26,641 bases of DNA from Acanthamoeba lenticulata. Taxonomy: Eukaryota > Discosea > Longamoebia > Acanthamoebidae. The stretch is taken from NCBI GenBank assembly GCA_002179805.1, contig NAVB01001297.1, positions 1 through 26,641 on the forward strand. Direction: 5' to 3'. The notes beneath the pieces are model-generated. The model saw only the letters and a program-made list of their open reading frames with translations, ran no database searches and had not been told where the DNA came from. This document shows, piece after piece, positions 1 through 9,021 of this stretch. Both the position numbers and the translations under genes were made by a program. How positions within the stretch are numbered: the stretch's first letter is position 1; every line of letters starts with the position of its first letter.

Positions 1-88
1 TATATATATTAAAAAAACTATACATAAGCCTCACATAACACACATATACACACGCCATTGGGGAAAGAGAGGGACGAGAGAAAAGTAC

Positions 89-3000
89 GCGGAAGTTGTG
101 GCGCTCGACCTTGACGATGTTGCTCAGGATGAAGTTGTGCTTGCTCTGCTCGTCCTCCTTCTTCGGCCGCTTCTTGGGCTGTGCGCACGTGCCCCCAAAA
201 ACATCGCGCGCGCACGCGTGCATGTGTGTGTGTGTGTGTGTGAGCTCTCCCGCGTGTGGCGGGCAGCCCTCCCCCCCAAACCAGCAGCAGCAGCATCTAA
301 AGCAAACACGTGGGAATCGGGGGGGGGGATGGGGCGGACGGGGGACGGATCGAGGAGGAGGGCACACGCACAGCGAAGAGGAGGCGGTGGTTGGTGAGAA
401 TGATGTAGCCGCGCGCTCCCGACGTGATGGTCACGCTGCTTGACGACACGCGAAGCACGACCTCTCCCCGGCCTGCTCCGCACCGAGCCAAATAGATCGC
501 CCGGGCAGCTCATTAGTGGTGACTCTTGCACACATACCAATCCGCGCGCACACGCACACGCGCACACGCGCACGCACGCACGCACGCACAGAGAGCTGGT
601 AGACACGCCAGGCCAGAGCCTCCAAACAGTAATTGCGCAGGAGAGGGTGGGCGCACCGAGGCGCGGGACCAGGGGAGGAGGGGCCTGGCAGTAGGTGGCC
701 TGGACGGCCTTGGCGAACTTGGCCAGCTTGGCCGTGGGCATGAATTTGCTCGGCACCGCCTTCTTGGTGGCCGTGAGGACCGCAAACAGTCTGCCCCCAG
801 TGCTCCGGATGAGAGAGAGAGAGAGAGAGCAAGAAGAAGGATGAAAGAAAAGGAAGGAAAAAGACATTCTCGCGTGACCCGACCCCACCACCAAAGCGAG
901 GGGGAGAAAGTGTTTGGGGGGGGGGGACGAGGGCGGTGGCGCACATCTTGGCCTCGTAGACGTCGGGGCAGAGGTTGACGGAGACGGCATAGTCGATGAA
1001 CTCCCTGCGGTGGATCTTCTTGGCGGCGGGGAGCGCGCTCAGTAGCTTGCCCACGCACACGCGGTAGTCCCACTCGCCATCGCTCTCGTCCTGCGTCGCC
1101 ACCGGCATGCCCCCGGGATCATGATGTGAAAAACCATTGGAGCACGAGGAGGTGGATGAGGAGGGGGAGGTGTGCGTGTGCGTGTGCGTGTGCGTGTGCG
1201 TGTGCGTGTGCGGGGGAGAAGACAGCAGGGATGGAGGGGGGAGGGTACCTTGAGAGGGGGCGGGCCGATGATGATGACGGCCGCGTTGGGGGCGGGAGAG
1301 GTGCCGCCCTTGACGCGCGGGCTGACGGGCGAGCTGTTGCTGTCGAACATCTCGCGCTCCAACGACTCGGTCAGCAGCTTGTCCTGGACACCGCCATCCG
1401 ACCGCTCACGCGTGAACAAGGCGACGAAAGGAAAGGCGCCGCAAGGGGAGGAGGGAGGGCACCTTGTCGTCCTCATCCTCATGCTCGTGCTCCTGGAGGC
1501 GCTTCTTGACAAAGTGCGTCACCTGCGACTCCGTGTAGGAGCCCACCTTGCTGGCCTCCTCGAGCTGCTGCTCGTCGAGGAGCGAAAAGAGGGCCTTCAT
1601 AAGCTCCCGGTTCTCGGCGATGACGTGCGCGTGCCCGTACATCAGCGACCACACCGTGTCGTGATCCTACGAATGTGTTTCGTGATTGTGATCGTGTGTG
1701 TGCGTGTGAGGGCGGGCCGAACGTCATGGTGAGGGAGGGCGATGGTAGTACGCGAAGAGCGTTGAGGGGGTCGCCCAGCTCGGCGTAGAGGCGGGCGCGA
1801 AGCATGTAGAGCTGCGCGATCTCGGGCGAGGTCGAGATGCGGCGAGAGAGCTGCTCGACGAGCTGGTCGTAGCGGCACTCAAAGGCCTCAAACACCTCCA
1901 CCACGAGGCGCGGGAAAGCCCACGGCGGGTGCTGCATCTCGTCCTCTGCGCTCTCGAGGCGCTCCTCGTCGGACTCGTCCTTGCATCCCTCCTCCTCCTC
2001 CATGTCGTCTGCTCGTCCCCCCCCCCACCCCAACCCCCGAAAAAAATTGGATCGTCACGATGGGGAGGGACCCTCCGGACGAAGCGGGAGGAGTTTTGGG
2101 GTGCATGTGTGTGTGTGTGTGCGTGCGTGCGTGCGTGTGTGTATGTGTGTATGTGGATGGGGGATGGTGGTGGTTTGTGGTGGTGGCGGGAACGGAGGGA
2201 ACTACCGAGCTCATCGTCGTCGTCCGGGTCACTTCCCTGGCTCAGGTCGTCGCTCCCATTAGAGACGGAGAGGTCGCTCTCCTCTTTGGAGACGCGCGAC
2301 TCGTCCGGGCGCAGCAGGTCGGGCGCCTCCAACGACCGTGAGGCTGCGCGTCCGCGAGAGATTAGAGGAGGGAGAGAGACAAAGGGATGGAGGGTTCGCA
2401 GTCAGCCTGCGGCCGCCGTGGGGAGGACTTCAGAGGAAAGGGGGAGAGGCGCATACTGATGGCCACGGACTTGCTTCTGCGGTGGCCGCGGCGTTGGACG
2501 CCCAGGTTGATGGAGGAGGGCCGCCCCCGCTTGCCGGAGGCATCCGGCTCGCGTCGCTCCACTTCTCGCTGCGACTGTTTCGATTGGGGATCCACCAGGT
2601 GAGGGTTACTGTCACGGTGAGCATGATTGTGGCTGCACGACGGGCCTCCCACACCGCACGCACGGACGCATGTGCACAGACGGCTGGGAGGGGGAGGGGG
2701 CCTCCACCTTGTGAATGTGCTCCAGCATGTCGCGGCGCTGGCGCGAGGTCGAGTGCTGCGGCGTCCGGCTGGCGCCCAGGAAGGGCTGCGGCTGGGCCAG
2801 CCGCGTCGGGGCACTGCTACCGAGCGGGGTGGTCGGGGGCGGCGCCATGTCCTTCCGCATGGCCACCGGCGGCAAGTGCGGCGTGGAGAGGGCCTGCCCA
2901 CCCGCCGCGCATGAGCCGGCCACATCAGCATGACGTCACACACACACACGCACAAGGGGCGGCGGGAGGCGCACGGTCATAAGGGGCTTGCGGATGCGCG

Positions 3001-6000
3001 GGGCAGTCGAACCGGGAGATGGCCCTCCCGGCCCTCCCGGCCCTGCTCCTGGCGCCGGAAGGTATCCGCCCGATGTGGGCGGCCCCGAGTTGGGGGATTT
3101 GGGCCGAGGCGGCACCCTCTGCACACCCGACCAGGTGTCCCCCCCCCAAATGGTGAGTGGCGGAAGAATGCGAATGCGCGACGCGTCAGATGCTCATCTC
3201 GTTATCATGATAACGAACGATGAAGATTGGGACGGCGGGCGCTTGCGGGATCGTAGGGAAGGTACGTCGGCGGGAACAACGATGGCACTGCCCGAGGAAG
3301 CGGTGCCTGCGCGCGGACCACGCGGCGAGAGGAGGGGACGTTGAGGCACCGGTGCAACCATCATCGGCGAGGCTTGCGGCTGCTGCAGCGAGTTGGCCCT
3401 CTGCCGATTGGGTGACCCCGGAGCTGCCGCGTCCTGTGTGTGTGTGTGTGTGTTTTTTTTTTTTTTTGATTTTTTGGTCAAATGAGGCGCCAGGGCGTGA
3501 GAGGCTTCGCCTCCTGCAGCACACAGGAGGGGTGGCGGGGAGGACGGACCGCGGAAAAGCCAGAAGGGCCTGAGTCGAGTGGGCGGGTCTGGAGGAGGCG
3601 CTCCTTCTCGCGAGCACGCTCGCGCTCGCGCTCGAGCTCGAGAGCGCGCGCACGCGCGAGATCCCACTCCTGCAGGCGCTTCTTCCACGAGTCGTGGACG
3701 GCGCGGGCCTCGTTGCGGCGCTCCTCGAGGATGCGGCGGACGGCATCCTCGCGCTCCTGGGCCAGATGGGCGAAGGAGGGCCGGGGCACGGTCACGTGCG
3801 TGTTGGTAGCGCCTCCGAACCGGTCCATGAGGTACTCCATCTCGCGCTCCTGCTCTCGCCGCCGCTCCCGGCTCATGTCCGGCGCGCCCGGCGCCGTCTT
3901 GGGCTTGCCGCGCCGCGTCGCTCGCTCTTCTGTCGGGGGAGGAGGAGGAGGAGAAGTGAGGAAGTGAGCGCGGTGCGTGAGAGCCTCCCTCTGGGCGCTC
4001 GCCGAATGGTGGCTTCAGGGTGGGAGGAAGGGACGAGGGAAATGAGTGATACCGCGGTAGTTGAGGAAGTCGTCAAAGAGGTCGTCGCCGCTGTGCTTCC
4101 GGCGCTCCTCGACAAAGGCATACCACATCTCCGTCCCGAAGAAGGCCGAATAGAACTCCTTGCTCGGGTCCGGCTGCGCGGCGATAAAGGCCTCGTCACT
4201 GTTGCCGTCGCCGTTGAACTGGTAGCCGCTGATGAGGTCGGCAAAGAACACAAAGAAGGCCGCCCGGATCCGCTTTTCATGGTAGGCCGTCCACCGCTCT
4301 GTGTCCCCCAAAAGCAGCCAGCCAAGGCGCGACGCGTGGGGTGTGTTTGTCGGAGTGAGTGAGTGAGTGAGTGAGTGAGGCCCAGAGTCGGTTGAAGGCA
4401 CACGAACAACAACAACAACAACAACAAAAAAAAAAGGTGCGCGTGGGTGCTGTTGTCCCCTCCTCCCCAAAACAAATCGTGGGGTGGCGCGGGTGGTGTT
4501 TTCTGGGAGGAGGCGTACCAGGCGTGCGCTCGAGTTCGACGTCGTTGGACAAGGCGGGGAAGGCCAGGTCGACAGTTTCGAGGGCCGGATGTATGTGCGC
4601 CATGAGCCGCTCAACCAAGAGCCCTGGCGCCGCCCCATCCATGCAATTCCCCCAAAAGAGGACGCCTACAGGTTAGCGCCCGCCTCGGAGCGGCACAAGA
4701 TGCCGGACTCAACCCCCCCCCCACCACCACCACCACCGGAGGACGGAGATGGCCAGGCGAGGCGACGGCACCTTTCTCGCGAGCAGGAAACTCGGGGAGA
4801 GCCTCGGAGACCTCCAGCTTGTTGTGATCCAGATCGACCAGCACCATTTCCTGCGTGTCCGTCGTCAACAGCGTTAGCATCGGCCTCCTCATGGATGATG
4901 ATGATGACGATGGGCGGTAATGATAATGATGCCGCACAGCGCACACGTGCGCACGAGCGTGTAGGAACGAACCTCGCGGTTGAGGGGGATATCGGCGAGG
5001 TAGGAGCTGTGCATGCCCATCACAAAGGGCGTGGGCGCCTCGGTGTGATCGATCAGCGAGCGCGAGAGCAGCGGGACGTAGACGAGCGCCCACTTGAACG
5101 GATACAGGAGCGCGCCCACACCCTGCGTCACACCGCACGTGCCGCCACCACCACCACAGAGCGGACATCAGGCACCACTCCCATACGCACATATGCGCAC
5201 ATATGCACACACCGCTGGTGGTGCTGGTGGGGTGCTGCTGATGGTGGCCCATGGCAATGGGGGCATAAGCACATAAAATGGAAATACCTCGGTGACGAGC
5301 GAGAGGAGCGCTGTGTGTCGGGAGTAGAGGAGGATCTTCTTCTCGAGCATCATGCACAGGATGAGCTGCAATATGCGCTCCACCTCCAGGCACTCGAACA
5401 GGCTTCGCAACGAAAACTGCAGCCCGACAAAGTCGATCCCATATATGAGTCCCAGGCCCCGCTCCGCAGTTACTCGCCATTCACGTGATCGTGTGTGCGC
5501 GCGCAGTGATGGCCAGGAGGGGGGGAGGGAGGCGCCGCACATCGATGAGCGGGAACTCGTGGCGTGAGGGCTGGTAGAACGTGAATTCGTAGGTGTTGGG
5601 CAGGGTGAAGGTCACGTCGATCCGGCCTGGGGTGGTGGCACGCAAAATGTGCGGAATATTCCAATAATTAGTCATAAAATAAAGAGGTTTTTGGATCAAA
5701 AAGTATCGAAAAAAGGTGAGAAGGTGGATGGAGGTATATACCGGGGGCAGGCGCAGGGGTCTCCAGGAGGAGGTTGGCCAGGTAGCACTCGAGCGGGTAG
5801 GTAAGGCCGTCCTCCTTGCTCATCAGGTAGAGCCTGGCCCAGATGAGCCGCACACGCGCACCCAAACACGCGTGAGCCGTGCCGCTCGGCAGGAAAAGCA
5901 CGAAGCCCCCACCATCACCACCACCGCCACAAAAGCCGACCAGGCGATGTTCACGTACGAGGAAAGATAGCGCTTGAAGGTGGTGATATAGGCCTTCTGG

Positions 6001-7123
6001 GAGACGATGCAGAGGCACTTGGCGACGTAGCCATACTTGGGCCAGTGTCTGTGCCCCGGAGGCGGCGGTCCCGCTGTGTGATTGGCAGAAGCGGTGAGGA
6101 GGTGCATGTGGCGTGTGGTGTGTGTGTGTGTGTAGATGTGTGTAGATGTGTAGATGTGTAGATGTGGGATGGAGAAGCAAAGCCACAAAGGCGCCACCGC
6201 GGCTCGAAAAACACAATCCAGAGAGAGAGAGAGAGGGAGGAGCGCGAACCAGGATCAGGCGGTAGGAGGTGGCGCTCCGGGAAGACAAGGCAGAAGCCGT
6301 AGAGGCGGCCACCCAGCAAGCCGGTGAGCACGAACGTGTGGAACTTGACCGGGTCCTCCTCGTACTTCATGGCCACGCCGTCGGGAAAGCAAAACTGTTT
6401 CCACGTCCCCCGGGATCCCCAACACAACACAAAATGAATTTCCAACGGATGGGTCGAGGCAGTGGAGAGGTGCGCAGAAGAAAGAGGAACAGAGGGAGCA
6501 GTAGCAGCAGCGGCACCATGAAGATATCGCGGACGGAATTGTCGTCCTCAGACGGTCGCGGGAGCACGTCCAGCACTTCTCCCGGGCTCGGTCCCTCTGC
6601 TCAAAGCACGCGCCCACACAAACACGCGCCCACGTGAGCCCGCACTCGTACATATTGAAAAAAAGTTCACTACTCGGCGTATGCAACGTGCGTTGAATCC
6701 ACAAAAAAATAATTTATTCTGATTATAAAATAAAATAATAAATAATAAATCGGGTCTTGTACCGAGGAGAGAGAGCGGATTCTTGACGCCGAGGACGACG
6801 AAATACTCTGCCACCCGCGGGAACCGGGGGTAGGTCACCCCCGGCTTGGGGCCAGAGGAAGAAGAGGAAGATGGTGAAGAAGAGGTGGCCGGTGTGATGT
6901 CAATTGATAAAGACAACGGCGAGGATGAATTGGACGAGTAACGAGAGCTGTCCGGTTCAGAATCGAGCAAATGGAGATGTGTGGTCATGGTTTGTGCTCC
7001 TGAAGGGGAGCCCATGCCACGAGGCGAACGGGGCGGGCGGGGAGGAGGGTTGGCCGAGCTGTAAATCGGAGGTGAAGGGTGCAGCACGTTCGGTCTGCCC
7101 CCAGGGCCCCCATCGGCCATCAT
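89..7123 (-). CDS. DENN-domain Rab GEF with coiled coil and GRAM/PH-like domain (DENND3-like), 3' partial
   Basis: Probable Rab guanine-nucleotide exchange factor. Exons (minus): 7123-6763, 6596-6517, 6394-6250, 6073-5959, 5833-5742, 5626-5541, 5416-5288, 5122-4973, 4850-4772, 4623-4519, 4298-4053, 3929-3550, 3433-3266, 3118-2975, 2893-2708, 2574-2457, 2343-2206, 2008-1752, 1666-1463, 1383-1249, 1090-945, 790-670, 619-586, 472-372, 178-89: 1270 codons, no stop. uDENN is at residues ~100-235 (RFPRVAEYFVVLGV), cDENN ~245-390 (YPFKWALVYVPLLSRSL, EAPTPFVMGMHSSYLADIP), dDENN ~415-530. Then come an Arg/Glu coiled coil (~535-640), Ser/Pro linkers with an RRSKS site, an acidic patch, a TPR-like helix pair (~960-995) and a GRAM/PH-like block (~1207-1270). 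DENND3 combines DENN, a PH-like linker domain and WD40 repeats; WD40 would lie off the left edge. Start is ATG 7123 (second ATG 7120); there is no earlier ATG in frame nearby. The 34-nt exon 619-586 and its flanks are the weakest part. Confidence 0.85.
547..592. repeat. (CA/CG)n alternating tract in DENN-gene intron
   Basis: Alternating purine-pyrimidine sequence made of CACACG, CGCACA and CGCACG units, inside the intron 585-473 and reaching its donor. Such tracts can adopt Z-DNA. Its left arm overlaps the predicted donor, which makes the exact splice point here ambiguous. Confidence 0.8.
810..829. repeat. (GA)10 microsatellite
   Basis: Ten GA units on the plus strand, read as (TC)10 on the sense strand of the DENN gene. 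They sit just upstream of the 3' splice site at 790/791 and likely serve as its polypyrimidine tract. Confidence 0.9.
1171..1212. repeat. (TGTGCG)7 hexanucleotide repeat
   Basis: Seven perfect TGTGCG copies in the intron between DENN-gene exons 1383-1249 and 1090-945. On the sense strand it reads CGCACA. It is a clean microsatellite that should be length-polymorphic. Confidence 0.92.
2104..2153. repeat. (GT)n / (GTGC)n alternating tract
   Basis: Interrupted GT-rich microsatellite in the intron between DENN-gene exons 2343-2206 and 2008-1752; it is CA-rich on the sense strand. Confidence 0.85.
3199..3216. repeat. Perfect 18-bp palindrome
   Basis: The 18 bp centred on the CATG at 3206-3209 equal their own reverse complement (tcgttatcatgataacga). 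It lies in the DENN-gene intron between exons 3433-3266 and 3118-2975, close to the first of these. Confidence 0.9.
3436..3467. repeat. (GT)n followed by T15
   Basis: GT dinucleotides followed by a run of about 15 T. On the sense strand of the DENN gene this is A15 then (CA)n directly before the CAG acceptor of exon 3433-3266, a purine-leaning rather than pyrimidine-rich 3' splice region. Confidence 0.85.
4353..4379. repeat. (GAGT)n tetranucleotide repeat
   Basis: Nearly seven GAGT units in the intron between DENN-gene exons 4623-4519 and 4298-4053 (sense strand ACTC). Confidence 0.9.
4405..4435. repeat. (AAC)n followed by A-run
   Basis: About seven AAC triplets followed by about ten A, in the same 220-bp intron as the GAGT repeat. 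The sense strand reads T-run plus (GTT)n. Confidence 0.9.
6117..6166. repeat. (GT)n with (GTAGATGT)n units
   Basis: A GT tract that passes into several GTAGATGT units, in the DENN-gene intron between exons 6394-6250 and 6073-5959. A second simple repeat, (GA)n at 6220-6236, lies in the same intron. Confidence 0.85.
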
Positions 7124-7299
7124 CTCGTTGGGAGAAACGAGCACAGCCCCAGAAGTTGGTTTGTTGAGAGTCGTGCTGATGGGCCCAACAGAGCAGTTGC
7201 TTTCGTTCTCTCGTTCGTCGCTTCTGTTCTTGGATTTCTCTTTTTTTCTCTCCGTTTTTCTTTAATTTTGTTAACTGCATTTTTTATTCGGGACCGCGG
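7124..7299. other. Short spacer between tandem minus-strand genes
   Basis: This 176-bp spacer separates the stop of the CAP-domain gene (7300) from the ATG of the DENN gene (7123), both on the minus strand. It must hold the 3' end of the first and the promoter and 5' leader of the second. It contains T-rich stretches on the plus strand (about 7200-7285). I see no gene and no clear TATA box. Confidence 0.5.
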
Positions 7300-8608
7300 T
7301 CAGTCCGAGAAGAGCTGGGTGAGATAGTACCGGCCATTGGCCGCGTGGTAGACCGAGATGGCGCAACGACAGGCAGCGGGAGAGAGGAGGTTCTTGCGGT
7401 GGCCGGGCGATTTGATCCATCCTTCCACCGCTGTGCGCGCCACGTCCGCGACACCCTGTGAATAGGCAACATTCTCGGCCATGTGGCGGGGCTGGTAGGG
7501 CACGGCCTGCATGCGCTCCTGAAAGCCATCGTGCCCAAACTTGGTTCGGCCGATGCCCATATCTGACACCCGGTGGCCATGGGTTGCGCACCGCGCCGAG
7601 TAGCGGCTGGTCAACAAACCTAACGTTGCCAAAGCCCACATAGCCATCATCATTCGAGGGGAGTCTACTACTTACTGTGGCTGTGGCGGAGGCCGATCCG
7701 ATAGAGGGCGTCCTCCCAGCGGAGAGGCGTAAGCCCGTTGCGCTTCCGGAACTCATTGGTCAGGCGAAGGCACTCTCGCCCGATCTTCTCCGCGTGCGAC
7801 GCGTCGGGCCGCTCTGGTGTGCCTACACCAGCCGACCCACACTGCGGTCAACCAAGCTTGTCCGCAAAGACCGAGAAGACCCACGTGGTTTTGGGGGAGG
7901 GGGAGGCGTACCGGCATCGTCATTGCGTGCGCTGTCCAGGTCCGCGAGCGTCTTTACTCGCTTCCGCTCCCCTGACCTGCCCCACTTTTCGCGCTGCTTT
8001 GCACTGTGTGCGTGATGATGGCGCGGTCAACCCTTCCATGCACTCCGCCACATCGATTTTCGTGAAGGGGGGAAGCACGTTGACGTACCGGAAATCCTTC
8101 ATCTGGCGCCACAGGCTCACGTCAAAACCCCGTCCCTCTTGCTTGTGCTCGTCAGCCCTTCCACGTGACCTGATGAAGTCCGCGGAGGTCGGCACACGAA
8201 GAAGGAGAATAAACGAGCCAGCTGCATTCCCCCTCCCCCTCCCCCTCCGAACCTGTTGCCACTTTCGCTCGTCGATTCGCGCTTCCAGCGTTCCTTGCGG
8301 TGCTGCCGGATGGCGTCCAACTGCTCCTGCATACTCGCGCTTGCCGTTGCACGCCTCGCGTCGCTGGACGTCGAGGCCGTCGTTGTGGAGGCCGTCGACG
8401 CTCGTGAGCGAGCCGGAGAGACCGGCGGCAAGTCCTCAGAGGAGATGGGGGGCGCCAAGGTCAGCTCTGCCTGTTCATGGATGGACGGGCAGTGAGATGG
8501 GCTGACAGCGCGAGACGGACGATGAAAACCGCACCATCGTGCTATCGTCTGCCAACGTTGGGGCACTCGCTGCCGCTTCAGCGCCGCTAGTGGGAGGGTG
8601 TCGTTCAT
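7300..8608 (-). CDS. CAP/SCP-superfamily domain protein, no signal peptide
   Basis: Five exons (8608-8253, 8169-8089, 7976-7912, 7813-7676, 7562-7300) give 300 residues, with phase kept at every junction. The CAP domain spans about residues 170-298. Visible family features are the first helix (LTNEFRKRNGLTPLRWEDAL), an HSHNMG...GHDGF block matching the first CAP histidine region, a HMAENVAYSQG block matching the second histidine/glutamate region, WIKSPGHRKNLL, and the C-terminal strand RYYLTQLF. CAP proteins are usually secreted, but here the N-terminus (MNDTLPLAALKRQRVPQ) is charged. It is followed by a Ser/Thr/Ala-rich segment and a basic helix around SMQEQLDAIRQHRKERW, so an intracellular location like that of human GAPR-1 is possible. 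ATG 8608 is preceded by A at -3. A secreted isoform from an upstream exon cannot be excluded. Molecular function is unknown. Confidence 0.82.
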
Positions 8609-9021
8609 TTTGTGCGCTGGTGGAGAGCAACGTCAGTGTGTGCTAGCAAATGGCGGGAACAAGACAACGACGAACCGGGCGTCTGTTGCTCGCACGGCAG
8701 GAGGCGAGCTAGCGGAAGTCAACACCAACAATTGCTCCACCAACGATTCCAATGAGCATCCACCGCCAGCGCTGCAATCAGAAAAAGGTTTTGGGGGTAA
8801 GAACTTGCATCTTAACGAGGGTAAATTGCGAAGCTCACCCCTCCACAACGTCTGCCAAAAGGCTGGGATCAAGAGTGGGAAACATTTCCCGCAAAGTCGT
8901 GAGGTGGTCCATCCCCAATTTCAACACTCTCCCTCAAACAATTAGCAACGATGAGGTTCTCGCGAGAACCAAAACACAACGCGTTGCTATTCGAAATTTC
9001 CAGCAGAGAAGTTTGCGGATT
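8609..9021. other. Intergenic spacer, CAP gene / F-box-arrestin gene
   Basis: This 413-bp gap lies between the ATG of the CAP gene (8608) and the stop of the F-box-arrestin gene (9022), both minus strand. It is less GC-rich than the flanking exons. It has open frames on both strands, but none shows a recognisable domain, codon-like bias or a splice partner. It presumably contains the arrestin 3' UTR and the CAP promoter. I see no RNA gene or repeat. Confidence 0.5.

Noticed and set aside
96..1512. Many plus-strand open frames with long Thr/His/Arg repeats at the left end
   Set aside because: These are translations of (CA)n, (CACG)n and (TGTGCG)n intron repeats and of antisense DENN exons.
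7124..7144. Start of the DENN protein at 7144
   Set aside because: That codon is GTG. ATG at 7123 follows closely and is the normal eukaryotic choice.
8598..8945. Plus-strand open frame in the spacer at 8609-9021
   Set aside because: No domain or compositional sign of coding; it begins antisense to the CAP-gene start.
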